Origin: Crocinitomicaceae bacterium
GTDB lineage: Bacteria > Bacteroidota > Bacteroidia > Flavobacteriales_D > Crocinitomicaceae
DNA: 64,000 nt
Assembly: GCA_024643555.1 (NCBI GenBank)
Contig: JAHEMQ010000001.1
Coordinates: 39,383 to 103,382, forward strand
Direction of reading: 5' to 3'
Positions 44,034 through 52,123 of the stretch are shown in pieces; within the stretch, counting starts at the first letter, position 1, and every line of letters begins with the position of its first letter. Both the position numbers and the translations under genes were made by a program. The notes beneath the pieces are model-generated. The model ran no database searches, was not told where the DNA came from, and saw only the letters and a list, made by a program, of their open reading frames with translations.

Positions 44034-44592
44034 AATGAAGGATAGCATCCTTCATAAAAGCATGAAAAACAGTCTCAATTGTTTCTTCTTTTTGTTCGAA
44101 CACCACATGTGCGTCTGCTAATTTTGTTTCGAAAGATAAGCGTTTAGAAACACCTTCACAGGATTTCATTAAGCCGTATTTCGAGGGGTAGTGGTTCATC
44201 CATTTATGTTGACGTAATTTCTCCATGAAATGGAGAAAAGAAGTTGGGTATTGTTCCGCATATTCGGATTCATGTTGATAAAAATCCAACAAAAAAGAAT
44301 CGTATGGAGCGAAGTGATATTGTTCCCAATTTTTTGCAAGTAAATGATCAAAAAAAAGATCAACAGCAATGGGGCCTACCTTTGGTAGTTCGGTCATGAG
44401 TTCCAACTTTAATTCACGAACGAGGGGATGTGTGTCAATATAATAATCGATTTGTCTGTGTAGAAAAATCCCTTCTTGGATAAGTGGGGGGAAATGATCA
44501 AAGTTTCTCCCGCGCACAAAATCACCAAACAGGTTGGCAATCATTAAGTCCCTGTCGTTTCGCGAAAAATAAAGATGTCCTAGGAAATTCAT
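44017..44592 (-). CDS. Acyl carrier protein phosphodiesterase-like protein (AcpH/DUF479)
   Basis: The 191-residue protein matches the AcpH family: MNFLGHLYFS at the N-terminus, ANLFGDFVRG, GIFLHRQIDYYIDTHP and VDLFFDHLLAKNW, the conserved Asp/His-bearing metal-site segments of this HD-like family. AcpH removes the 4'-phosphopantetheine arm from acyl carrier protein. The start is the ATG at 44592, which begins the conserved MNFLGH; a TTG two codons earlier is next to the terminator T tract of the upstream gene. Its 3' end overlaps the convergent surface-protein gene by 17 bases. It has no clear promoter of its own. Confidence 0.85.
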   Translation of the reverse strand: MNFLGHLYFSRNDRDLMIANLFGDFVRGRNFDHFPPLIQEGIFLHRQIDYYIDTHPLVRELKLELMTELPKVGPIAVDLFFDHLLAKNWEQYHFAPYDSFLLDFYQHESEYAEQYPTSFLHFMEKLRQHKWMNHYPSKYGLMKSCEGVSKRLSFETKLADAHVVFEQKEETIETVFHAFMKDAILHFNATN

Positions 44593-44596
44593 GGTC

Positions 44597-44622
44597 AAAA
44601 AAAATCCTGCCGAAGCAGGATT
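44597..44622 (-). terminator. Intrinsic terminator with UUCG loop after the DUF2795 gene, directly before acpH
   Basis: On the minus strand, an 8-base-pair stem (AATCCTGC/GCAGGATT) with a TTCG tetraloop is followed by eight T residues ending 4 bases before the acpH ATG. A C(UUCG)G loop is exceptionally stable. It should stop transcripts of the DUF2795 gene. Confidence 0.92.
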
Positions 44623-44625
44623 CTA

Positions 44626-44847
44626 TTAATATTCATCTTCGTTAAAGAGGAAATCTTCTCTCGAAGGATAATCCGGCCAAATTTCTTCAATACTTTCGTA
44701 CATGTCACCTTCATCTTCCAAATCTTGCAGGTTTTCTACTACTTCTAACGGAGCTCCAGTACGAATAGCGAAATCAATTAATTCCTCCTTCGTTGCTGGC
44801 CATGGAGCATCTTCTAAGTAAGAAGCAAGTTCTAAAGTCCAATACAT
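44626..44847 (-). CDS. DUF2795 domain small acidic protein
   Basis: A 73-residue, very acidic soluble protein (MYWTLELASYLEDAPWPATKEELIDFAIR, then NLQDLED and a C-terminal FNEDEY). It matches the DUF2795 family, which is conserved in Bacteroidota and of unknown function. It is a single-gene unit with the best promoter in the window upstream and a UUCG terminator downstream, a compactness suggesting steady expression. Confidence 0.85.
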   Translation of the reverse strand: MYWTLELASYLEDAPWPATKEELIDFAIRTGAPLEVVENLQDLEDEGDMYESIEEIWPDYPSREDFLFNEDEY

Positions 44848-44876
44848 ATGCTGTGTTTTTAGGTGTTAATTTTTGG

Positions 44877-44907
44877 CAAAAGTAATTTTTATTTCGAATA
44901 ATGCAAA
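44877..44907 (-). promoter_or_regulatory. Complete Bacteroidota promoter (-33 and -7) for the DUF2795 gene
   Basis: On the minus strand TTTG (44907-44904) is followed by 19 bases and then TACTTTTG (44884-44877). This is the textbook TTTG-N19-TAnnTTTG arrangement, 29 bases before the ATG. Confidence 0.8.
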
Positions 44908-44940
44908 TTAAATGTATAAACTATCGTTCATTCTCATTGC

Positions 44941-45489
44941 TTACATTCTCGGTTTCCATTCAATTTCTTGAATGGATAAGTCCATGGCTATTCTTCGTCC
45001 AAGGACAAATAAGTAATCACTTAATCGATTTAAGTAGCTCAATACAAGAGGCGCGACAAAATCGTGCTCGTCCAAGGTGACCACTATGCGCTCGGTTCTA
45101 CGACAAACGCAACGTGCAACATGAATATGTCCAATGAATGGATGTCCTCCCGGTAGAACAAAACTCGTCAAAGGTGGAAGACTTGCATCCATTTCATCCA
45201 TCCAATCTTCTAAAAGTAAAACGTCAGATTCCAATAAATCTGGGATTTTCATATTTGATTTTTCTGGATCAGAAGCTAAACTAGATCCTATCGTAAACAA
45301 GCGGTCTTGAATCTCAATTAATTGCTGAACGGCCTTCGTTTGGATGTCGAAGGAGCGAATTAATCCAATGTATGAATTTAATTCGTCGACAGTGCCATAG
45401 GCTTCGATGCGCAATTCACCTTTAGAAACCCTTGTTCCTCCGATTAATCCGGTGTGACCTTGATCACCTTTTTTGGTATAGATTTTCAT
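44941..45489 (-). CDS. ATP:cob(I)alamin adenosyltransferase, PduO type
   Basis: The 182-residue protein begins with the ATP-binding TKKGDQGHTGLIGGTRVSK, then GTVDELNSYIGLIRS, a CRRTERIV helix with the ATP-contacting Arg residues and NRLSDYLFVLGRR. PduO/MMAB-type enzymes adenosylate reduced cobalamin to make coenzyme B12, needed by methylmalonyl-CoA mutase and others. One base separates it from ispH upstream, so it is the last gene of the aminotransferase-DUF1801-ispH-pduO run. Confidence 0.93.
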   Translation of the reverse strand: MKIYTKKGDQGHTGLIGGTRVSKGELRIEAYGTVDELNSYIGLIRSFDIQTKAVQQLIEIQDRLFTIGSSLASDPEKSNMKIPDLLESDVLLLEDWMDEMDASLPPLTSFVLPGGHPFIGHIHVARCVCRRTERIVVTLDEHDFVAPLVLSYLNRLSDYLFVLGRRIAMDLSIQEIEWKPRM

Positions 45490-45490
45490 C

Positions 45491-46708
45491 TTAAACTTGA
45501 CTTAATAGGGTTCGTATTTCTTGCTCTGAATGATAAAAAGAAAGTAGTTTCATCATAACGCCATCCACGAGTGCGTCAGGACAAGACGCCCCAGATGTTA
45601 CGATGATTCTCACTTTCTCTTTTTGAGGTAAATAATTGGAATGGGATTCGATAGATTTTAAATGAATGTCAAAAGAATTGATGGCATTTTGAGATTGAAT
45701 TTCACCGGCATCTTTAATAAAGTAACATGGAAATTTCTGTTCGAGTAATTCGACGAGATGACTGGTGTTAGAACTATTGTATCCACCAACAACAATGGAC
45801 AAATCCGCTGTCGATTCCATCAAAGCTAAAGTTGCAGTTTGGTTATCATTCGTAGCATAGCACAAGGTATCACGCGTATCTGCAATGTGTGATTTTACAT
45901 CATCTTCGCCATATTTTTGAATCATTACTTCACGGAGAAACTGGGCAATTTCCTGTGTTTCAGTTGCCAACATTGTTGTTTGATTCACAACGCCGATTTT
46001 CTTTAAATGTAGCACTGGATTAAATCCTTCCGACATCTTGTTGGAAAAATATAACATGAATTCCTCTTCACTTCGTTCTCCTAAAATGTAAGCAGCCAAT
46101 TCCTTTGCTTCTTGCAAATCCTTTAAAACAATTGATGGTGCATTTTTAGAACTATGTGAAAAGGTTGCGCGCGTTTCTTCGTGATTGTATTTTCCATGAA
46201 TGACAATGGTGTGATCGGTTTCGCCTAGTTTTTCCGAGCGATTCCAAACTTTTTCCACGAAGGGACAAGTGGTGTTGTAAGTCGCGATATCAACTCCAAT
46301 TGAATTTAATTGTTTTTCAATTTCTAAGGTTGTGCCAAATGCAGGAATAATCACCAAGTCATCTGCCGACAAATCTGAAAACGGAATCAGTTGATTTCCT
46401 TCGGTGTCCTGAAGAAATTGCAATCCATGACTCACTAAATCCTCGTTAACAGCTGGATTGTGGATCATTTGACTTAATAAGAAAATGCGTTTTGTCGGAT
46501 TTTCTTCAATGGCTTTGTAGCTTTTTTCAATGGCATTTTCAACGCCGTAACAAAAGCCAAAATGGCGCGCGATGATAAATGTAATGTTCCCCAGAGTCAA
46601 TTCACTTGGACTAAAATCCTTTTTGCGTGGATCCTCCAATTTTCGTTTCGCCTTCACCTTAGAAATGATCGGGGAACGGTAGAAAGCAGGAACTTCGAAT
46701 TGTTTCAT
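45491..46708 (-). CDS. ispH: 4-hydroxy-3-methylbut-2-enyl diphosphate reductase
   Basis: The protein contains the three Cys motifs that hold the iron-sulphur cluster: FGFCYGVENAI (C53), NTTCPFVEKV and SGASCPDALVDGV. IspH makes IPP and DMAPP in the last step of the MEP isoprenoid pathway. At 405 residues it exceeds the ~315 of E. coli because of about 40 extra N-terminal residues and further internal insertions, a length common in Bacteroidota. It lies 33 bases after the DUF1801 gene and 1 base before the adenosyltransferase gene. Confidence 0.95.
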   Translation of the reverse strand: MKQFEVPAFYRSPIISKVKAKRKLEDPRKKDFSPSELTLGNITFIIARHFGFCYGVENAIEKSYKAIEENPTKRIFLLSQMIHNPAVNEDLVSHGLQFLQDTEGNQLIPFSDLSADDLVIIPAFGTTLEIEKQLNSIGVDIATYNTTCPFVEKVWNRSEKLGETDHTIVIHGKYNHEETRATFSHSSKNAPSIVLKDLQEAKELAAYILGERSEEEFMLYFSNKMSEGFNPVLHLKKIGVVNQTTMLATETQEIAQFLREVMIQKYGEDDVKSHIADTRDTLCYATNDNQTATLALMESTADLSIVVGGYNSSNTSHLVELLEQKFPCYFIKDAGEIQSQNAINSFDIHLKSIESHSNYLPQKEKVRIIVTSGASCPDALVDGVMMKLLSFYHSEQEIRTLLSQV

Positions 46709-46741
46709 ATGTTTACATCAACGATTAAGCGTTGAATTGGT

Positions 46742-47185
46742 TCATTTGCGTTTATACATTTTTTCGTAACGTTCAATCCAATCGTTTACGGTCATTTTTT
46801 GTGCTAGTTCGCCAATCAAATCAAATGGAATGGGGTGTCCGTGTTTAAAACGGATGCAGGATTTTCCCATGTCCAATTTCTTCGAGCTATGCTTTGGAAA
46901 TTCACCTACAAACCAATTGAGTAATTTTTCATCGCTGTAAATCCCCATATGGTAAACAGCAATAAAGTTCTTTTGACAAGCTATGTTTAAAAACGGCAAT
47001 GGTAACTTCGGTGTACAATGGTAGCCGTCTGGATAAATGCTATGCGGGACAACGTATCCAATCATGCCATAACTTTCCACTTCTTCGAATCCTGCGGGAA
47101 TATTCGCCTTAATCACTTCCATGAGTTTCAAAAAACCCTCCTGATAAGCTTCTGGAATAGCGTCGATGTATGATTGAATGCTCAT
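46742..47185 (-). CDS. DUF1801 family protein
   Basis: A 147-residue soluble protein with the DUF1801 pattern (SIQSYIDAIPEAYQEGFLKL, MIGYVVPH, KNFIAVYHMGIY, KLDMGKSCIRFKH). Family members have a small alpha/beta fold and include YdhG-type proteins; no biochemical role is firmly established. It follows the aminotransferase gene by 4 bases and probably belongs to the same transcript as ispH. Confidence 0.82.
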   Translation of the reverse strand: MSIQSYIDAIPEAYQEGFLKLMEVIKANIPAGFEEVESYGMIGYVVPHSIYPDGYHCTPKLPLPFLNIACQKNFIAVYHMGIYSDEKLLNWFVGEFPKHSSKKLDMGKSCIRFKHGHPIPFDLIGELAQKMTVNDWIERYEKMYKRK

Positions 47186-47189
47186 GATA

Positions 47190-48389
47190 TTAATTTGTTT
47201 TTCCCGGATAAACTTCCAATGCTACACGCAAACATTCAACGGCATTATGCAAAGCATCTTGATTTAAAACGTATGCGATTCGTGCTTCTTGTTTTCCTGC
47301 TCCTGGTGTTGAGTAGAATCCATTTGCTGGTGCCATCATGACGGTTTGACCTTCGTGTTCAAAGTCTTCTAGAAGCCATTGACAAAATTTCTCTGCATCA
47401 TCTACCGGGAATTTCGCGACGCAATAGAACGCACCACTTGGTTTCGGACAAAAAACACCAGGAATGCTGTTGAGTCCATCAACCATAATGTTTCTACGAG
47501 TGACATATTCCGAAACAACTGCATCGAAATAGGATTGAGGTGTGTCTAACGCAGCTTCTGCAGCAATTTGATCAACAGTTGGGGGAGATAAACGTGCCTG
47601 ACCAAATTTCAAAGCGGCGCTCATTACTTCTTTGTTTTTGGTAATCAATGCGCCAATTCGTGCTCCACACATGGAATAACGTTTCGAAACGGAATCAATC
47701 ATGATGACATTGTTTTCAATGCCTTTCAAATTCATAACGGAAAAAGGAACGGCACCGTCGTAACAGAATTCACGGTACACTTCATCTGCGAATAAATACA
47801 GGTCATGCTTTAATACGATTTCTCGGAGTTGCTCCAATTCTTCTTGCGAATAAAGATATCCGGTAGGATTTCCTGGATTGCAAATAACTATTGCTTTTGT
47901 TTTTGGGGTGATTTTCTTTTCAAATTCTTCAACCGGTGGTAGAGCGAATCCTGATTCGATCGAAGAAGCGACAGGCACAACATTTAATCCGGCTGTAACA
48001 GCGAATCCATTGTAATTTGCATAGAACGGTTCGGGAATGATGACTTCGTCTCCGGGATTACAGGTAGTCATGAAACCAAAAATTAAAGCTTCAGATCCTC
48101 CAGTTGTAATAAGGATGTCCTCACTGTTTACTGGAATGCCACTTTTTTGATACGAAATGGCTAGTTTATCTCTATAGCTTTCAAATCCAGCAGAATGACT
48201 GTATTCCAATACCTTCCGGTCTAACTGATGAATCGCCTTTAACGCAGTTTCAGGTGTTTCGATGTCGGGTTGACCAATATTTAAATGATAAACGATTTTC
48301 CCCGCTTTTTTAGCGGTTTCAGCGTAAGGAACTAGTTTTCTGATGGGTGAGGCAGGCATTTGAATCGCCTTATCTGAGATTTTTGGCAT
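47190..48389 (-). CDS. Class I/II pyridoxal-phosphate aminotransferase
   Basis: The 399-residue protein has the fold-type I pattern: NIGQPDIETP, ITTGGSEALIFGFM, CNPGNPTGYLYS, LFADEVYREF, the PLP-binding Lys in SVSKRYSMCGARIG and a C-terminal substrate Arg in EARIAYVLN. It transfers an amino group between an amino acid and a 2-oxo acid; aspartate or aromatic amino acids are likely but not certain. An exact TAATTTTG box lies 19 bases upstream. It heads the minus-strand run through DUF1801, ispH and pduO. Confidence 0.9.
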   Translation of the reverse strand: MPKISDKAIQMPASPIRKLVPYAETAKKAGKIVYHLNIGQPDIETPETALKAIHQLDRKVLEYSHSAGFESYRDKLAISYQKSGIPVNSEDILITTGGSEALIFGFMTTCNPGDEVIIPEPFYANYNGFAVTAGLNVVPVASSIESGFALPPVEEFEKKITPKTKAIVICNPGNPTGYLYSQEELEQLREIVLKHDLYLFADEVYREFCYDGAVPFSVMNLKGIENNVIMIDSVSKRYSMCGARIGALITKNKEVMSAALKFGQARLSPPTVDQIAAEAALDTPQSYFDAVVSEYVTRRNIMVDGLNSIPGVFCPKPSGAFYCVAKFPVDDAEKFCQWLLEDFEHEGQTVMMAPANGFYSTPGAGKQEARIAYVLNQDALHNAVECLRVALEVYPGKTN

Positions 48390-48408
48390 GTATATGTTTT
48401 TGATTCCT

Positions 48409-48416
48409 CAAAATTA
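48409..48416 (-). promoter_or_regulatory. -7 promoter box for the aminotransferase gene
   Basis: The minus strand reads TAATTTTG (exact TAnnTTTG), 19 bases before the ATG at 48389. No convincing -33 element. Confidence 0.5.
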
Positions 48417-48442
48417 ATCATTCTTCTCAAATTGGAGTAGAA

Positions 48443-50074
48443 TCATTTACCCTTACTACTCATCCAAGTTGTTCGTTTAAAAAACACGAATCCACCTTTT
48501 TCACCGATTAATTGAAGTTCGGGGTAATTGGTCATGAATTCTTGTTTTTGTTGAATTTTTGCAACAAAATATGCAGGCTTTGATAAGATTCCAGTTGCAA
48601 CTGCTTTTTCGTCTCGTGTGACTTCATTTCCCGGTCGAGCATTGCCGTAGAAGAGATGTGCATAGGATTTAAATCCCAAGGTGCTAAAATAAGCATCTTC
48701 GTGTTGATGCCGTTTGTAAAAGTCAATCGCTGCACCCTGGGTAATATCTTCGACTTTCGGCACAATAAACGCATTCACACTGACTAAACTCATCAGGATG
48801 CCAATTCCTATTGCGAGGTAATAATTCCTTAATTTATTTTTAACTAAAAAATTGATAGACAGTGTTATGGTTATGATTAATAAAAGTAAAGGTGTAAGTT
48901 GAATCAAGGACCAAGAATAGTGTTCTTTCATGGCCTCGACGGCAAATGGATCATTCACATGAATGTACGAAAGTAGGACTGATGTGTGTCCAACTAAGTA
49001 ACCGACCCCGCCAAAAATCAACACTAAGATTCCTAAAAATACAAGGGTGAAATAATGTAGTTTTTTCGTATTGAACCATCCGTTTTCCCATTCTAATAGC
49101 ACATATCGTGCACCGAAATAAGTAATGGGAAAATAACAAAAACTGGAATAATGAATAATTTTCGTTTTCACAATGGAAAACAAGATGAGCGTAAACCAAA
49201 GCATGCAGTGCATGAGTATGTCGAGTTTGTTGCGTTCAATGGATTTCGTTCGAAAATAGGCAATCATGAAAAAAGATGCCGGAAAAACTCCGAAAAGAAG
49301 AATGATCCAATGGTAATAAAGCGGACCTCCGTGTCCTGCATCTTGCGTTTCAAAGAGTCGAACTTGATAGGCGATGAATTCTTGTATGATTTCTTGGTGT
49401 CCAGAAGCAATTAATAAAATAAACCAAAGGGATCCGATGAAAAGTGTTGTGGCTATAAAAAGTAAACTGTTTCCAAGCTTCGGGAATCCCCGGAAACGCT
49501 GAAATAGGAAATAAAGTCCAAAGGCGCCACCAATTAAAATCAATGCTACGGGACCTTTCGTTAGAATAGCCAAGCCGATAAATAGTCCGGCAAGCATAAA
49601 TTTACTGCGTTTGTTTGTTTCAATCCCTAGGTAAAATTGAATGATTCCGTTGAAAATAAACAAGTTAAACCACGGGTCAATAATTCCAGAATTGAAATAC
49701 ATGAAAGGTAAAATGGAACAAGCATAGACACCAGACCAAATAAGGCCCATTTGCTCGGAATAGAATTGTTTACCGAAGCGATATAGGGTGAGTAAGGTAA
49801 AAACAGCTGCAATTACGTTTGGAAATCGTGCTGCGAATTCGTTCATCCCGAAAATCTTCATTGAAAAAGCTTGCATCCAAATGAATAAGGGAGGTTTCTC
49901 CCAAAATGCTTGAAAGTTAACCGTCACATTAAAATAGTCTTTCGAGACAATCATTTCACGAGCACACTCAGCAAAATTTACTTCGTCCCAATCGAAAAGC
50001 GCAGATTGTCCAATTGTTGGTAAGCAAGCCAATGCTACAAAAGCGATCAAAATCCAATGTGCGTATTTAGTCAT
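48443..50074 (-). CDS. Glycosyltransferase family 39/ArnT-like membrane enzyme
   Basis: The 543-residue protein has about ten membrane spans and the N-terminal FDWDEVNFAECAREM loop with the catalytic-type Asp-Glu seen in ArnT and protein mannosyltransferases, then EKPPLFIWMQAF. Such enzymes use a polyprenyl-phosphate sugar and modify lipid A, lipids or proteins at the periplasmic face. The gene follows the PAP2 phosphatase by 3 bases; PAP2 proteins commonly recycle the released lipid carrier or trim lipid A, so a shared lipid-linked pathway is plausible. Confidence 0.87.
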   Translation of the reverse strand: MTKYAHWILIAFVALACLPTIGQSALFDWDEVNFAECAREMIVSKDYFNVTVNFQAFWEKPPLFIWMQAFSMKIFGMNEFAARFPNVIAAVFTLLTLYRFGKQFYSEQMGLIWSGVYACSILPFMYFNSGIIDPWFNLFIFNGIIQFYLGIETNKRSKFMLAGLFIGLAILTKGPVALILIGGAFGLYFLFQRFRGFPKLGNSLLFIATTLFIGSLWFILLIASGHQEIIQEFIAYQVRLFETQDAGHGGPLYYHWIILLFGVFPASFFMIAYFRTKSIERNKLDILMHCMLWFTLILFSIVKTKIIHYSSFCYFPITYFGARYVLLEWENGWFNTKKLHYFTLVFLGILVLIFGGVGYLVGHTSVLLSYIHVNDPFAVEAMKEHYSWSLIQLTPLLLLIITITLSINFLVKNKLRNYYLAIGIGILMSLVSVNAFIVPKVEDITQGAAIDFYKRHQHEDAYFSTLGFKSYAHLFYGNARPGNEVTRDEKAVATGILSKPAYFVAKIQQKQEFMTNYPELQLIGEKGGFVFFKRTTWMSSKGK

Positions 50075-50077
50075 GTT

Positions 50078-50707
50078 TTATTTGTTGAGAGGCTGATCTA
50101 AGTGTTGCCATTTGGACTGAAGGAATACCTGCGTGTATTTCATGCAAAGAAAGCCAATCATTGCCCCTGCAAATACATCTTCAAAATAGTGTTGGGATAA
50201 ATAAACGCGTGTAAAAGCAAAAAATAAAGCTCCGATGAAGCAAAGAAGTTGAGTTTGCCATGTTTTCGCGAAGTTCATGGCAAGAAACGTAAACAATACA
50301 AAGGAACTAGTGGAATGACCTGAAGGAAAACTCTGGAACTTGTGGTAATGAAAGTCCTTAATTAGGTGGAATCCTTTCACATGTTGGAACACATACATTG
50401 GCCTCATGTGATTGTTAAATACAAAGTGCTTGAGAAATTGAACAAGTCCTGAGGAAATTAAAAAGGCAATGAATAAAAGTAGGGCCAATTTTTTACTGCG
50501 AAAGAGGAAAACGAATAGTGCGAGCAGCAAGAGAAAAAGTCCATCGCCAACATTTGTCAAATACGGCATGAATAAATCACCGATTCTCGAATTCCAGGAA
50601 TTGAAGAATACATGTAACGAAAGTTTGTCCGTTTGTACAATGATCAATATTGCAAAGCACCAAAACACGTAATTGCACCAATCAAAGAGACTCGATTTCA
50701 TTTTCAT
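50078..50707 (-). CDS. PAP2 superfamily membrane phosphatase
   Basis: The 209-residue protein has five or six membrane helices and the three PAP2 motifs: KHFVFNNHMRP, SFPSGHSTSS and RVYLSQHYFEDVFAG. Family members hydrolyse lipid phosphates such as undecaprenyl pyrophosphate or phosphatidic acid at the membrane. It probably starts at the second ATG (50701) because a TAAATTTG box ends only 4 bases before the first one at 50707. It is cotranscribed with the GT39 gene (3-base gap). Confidence 0.9.
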   Translation of the reverse strand: MKMKSSLFDWCNYVFWCFAILIIVQTDKLSLHVFFNSWNSRIGDLFMPYLTNVGDGLFLLLLALFVFLFRSKKLALLLFIAFLISSGLVQFLKHFVFNNHMRPMYVFQHVKGFHLIKDFHYHKFQSFPSGHSTSSFVLFTFLAMNFAKTWQTQLLCFIGALFFAFTRVYLSQHYFEDVFAGAMIGFLCMKYTQVFLQSKWQHLDQPLNK

Positions 50708-50711
50708 GCTT

Positions 50712-50719
50712 CAAATTTA
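50712..50719 (-). promoter_or_regulatory. -7 promoter box for PAP2-GT39, nearly leaderless
   Basis: The minus strand reads TAAATTTG (TAnnTTTG) ending 4 bases before the ATG at 50707 and 10 before the ATG at 50701. A transcript from here would have little or no leader. No clear -33. Confidence 0.45.
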
Positions 50720-50733
50720 AGGATTCCATTGAA

Positions 50734-51315
50734 TTAGTGGGACGGATAATCGGGATGACTTTGTCTCTTTTCGTTGATCATGATGGTGAACAATACGGCG
50801 TCATAGGCAAAGTGTGCAGCAATGGCAAACCAAAGTCCAAATTGAATGAAACCGAAGGAAAGAAGGAAGATAAAGGGAAGGACGATTAACCCATACATGG
50901 AGAAGCGCCAATTCCATGGATTTAAATAACCATGGAGCGCAACAAACACGAGCGATGTTAACCATGGACCACCCCAAAGTTGCAAGCCTGCACGAAACAA
51001 TAGTTCTTCTCCTACACCCGCACAAACTGAAAGCATAATTCCGTCGAGGTAGGTGAGGGGAAGTTGTGAGATGAGATGGTCGACTTTTGTTGGGACAGAA
51101 TCGAAAAACGGTGCTTTCATGAAAAGGTAAGCGATGAAGGCATAGACAAATCCGAATTCTAATCCATAAACAGTTGCAATGAAGTTTGCTTTTTCAAGCT
51201 GCAGAAAAGCATTCAGGTCCAAATGATAAAAATAATGTGCCATTAGAAAACCTGGAATTGGAAAAAGCAACAGCGTAACCAATCCGAGAAAACGTATTTT
51301 ACTAATATTTTGCAC
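50734..51315 (-). CDS. CPBP family intramembrane metalloprotease-like protein
   Basis: The 193-residue membrane protein has about five spans and the CPBP/Abi signatures GVGEELLFRAGLQLWGG (EE-x-x-x-R) and a later LHGY in FVALHGYLNPWNW. These enzymes include Rce1-type CAAX proteases and proteins linked to bacteriocin immunity; bacterial substrates are mostly unknown. The start is GTG at 51315. PAP2 follows after 26 bases on the same strand, and an ECF sigma gene diverges upstream. No bacteriocin gene is near. Confidence 0.82.
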   Translation of the reverse strand: MQNISKIRFLGLVTLLLFPIPGFLMAHYFYHLDLNAFLQLEKANFIATVYGLEFGFVYAFIAYLFMKAPFFDSVPTKVDHLISQLPLTYLDGIMLSVCAGVGEELLFRAGLQLWGGPWLTSLVFVALHGYLNPWNWRFSMYGLIVLPFIFLLSFGFIQFGLWFAIAAHFAYDAVLFTIMINEKRQSHPDYPSH

Positions 51316-51330
51316 TTTTTTTTATCGGAA

Positions 51331-51362
51331 TTTGGTGTTTTTGAAAAATACTTCTATATTCG
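51331..51362 (+). promoter_or_regulatory. Promoter for the ECF sigma factor gene (TTTG-N20-TATATTCG)
   Basis: TTTG at 51331-51334 is followed by 20 bases and TATATTCG at 51355-51362. The spacing fits the Bacteroidota promoter, with TTCG in place of TTTG in the -7 box. It leaves a leader of about 70 bases. Confidence 0.5.
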
Positions 51363-51438
51363 TTGCTCTAAACCTAAAAAAACGCCTATAGATCAAATTT
51401 ACTTTTAATTGTTGACTTTTCAGCAGAAATTGTAAGTT

Positions 51439-52038
51439 ATGGTTTTATCTTCGTTAGGCGATTCTGAATTAATCCGTTTGTATCTCAATGAAAATGAAAG
51501 TGCTTTTGAAGTACTCCTCATGCGTTATAAAAATCAATTATTCAAGTTCATTTGTTCAAAGGTGAAGGATGTTGATTTAGCAAATGATATCTTTCAGGAG
51601 ACTTTCATAAAAATCATTCACAACATTAAGTTGGGTAAGTACAATGAAGAAGGTAAGTTTCTTCCATGGGCAACGCGCATCGCGCAAAACCTCATTATTG
51701 ATTTTTTCAGAAAGCAATCAAAAGTGAAAATTTTTTCTGAGCGAAATGCATACCTAGAAGACTTCTCTATCTTTCAACGCATTGCTTGTCCAGAAAAAAA
51801 TTATGTTCAGGCGGAGTCTACTCGTGAGTTACATGCCCAGTTGATTCAGTTGCTACATTGCCTCCCGAAGGTCCAGCGAGAAATCGTAGAATTACGCATT
51901 TTTCAAGATCTTTCCTTCAAGGAAATTGCTGAATCTGAAAACATCAGCATTAACACAGCGCTTGGACGCATGCGTTATGCATTGATCAACTTGCGAAAAT
52001 TACTCGAAGAAAACGAGATTGTAACACAAATCGCTTAA
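51439..52038 (+). CDS. RNA polymerase ECF-type sigma-70 factor
   Basis: The 199-residue protein has sigma region 2 (EVLLMRYKNQLFKFI, DIFQETFIKII, WATRIAQNLIIDFFRK) and region 4 (LPKVQREIVELRIFQDLSFKEIAESENIS, helix-turn-helix). ECF factors redirect RNA polymerase to stress or envelope regulons. Most are held by a neighbouring anti-sigma factor, but none is present: ffh lies downstream and a CPBP protease diverges upstream. The signal is unknown. Its promoter has the TAnnTTCG form. Confidence 0.9.
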   Translation: MVLSSLGDSELIRLYLNENESAFEVLLMRYKNQLFKFICSKVKDVDLANDIFQETFIKIIHNIKLGKYNEEGKFLPWATRIAQNLIIDFFRKQSKVKIFSERNAYLEDFSIFQRIACPEKNYVQAESTRELHAQLIQLLHCLPKVQREIVELRIFQDLSFKEIAESENISINTALGRMRYALINLRKLLEENEIVTQIA

Positions 52039-52093
52039 GGACTCTACTCATTCTTTTTTCCTTTTTTAGCAAGGGATTTCAGCCTATTTTGGC

Positions 52094-52101
52094 TATCTTT
52101 G
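52094..52101 (+). promoter_or_regulatory. -7 promoter box for ffh-S2P-CPD
   Basis: TATCTTTG (exact TAnnTTTG) ends 22 bases before the ffh ATG. No clear -33; a TTAG at 52066-52069 is the nearest candidate. Confidence 0.55.
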
Positions 52102-52123
52102 TCACTTAAATTTATGAGTAGCT

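Noticed and set aside
50734-51315. CPBP protein as a bacteriocin immunity protein
   Set aside because: No bacteriocin precursor or maturation gene lies nearby; the family is broad and mostly uncharacterised.
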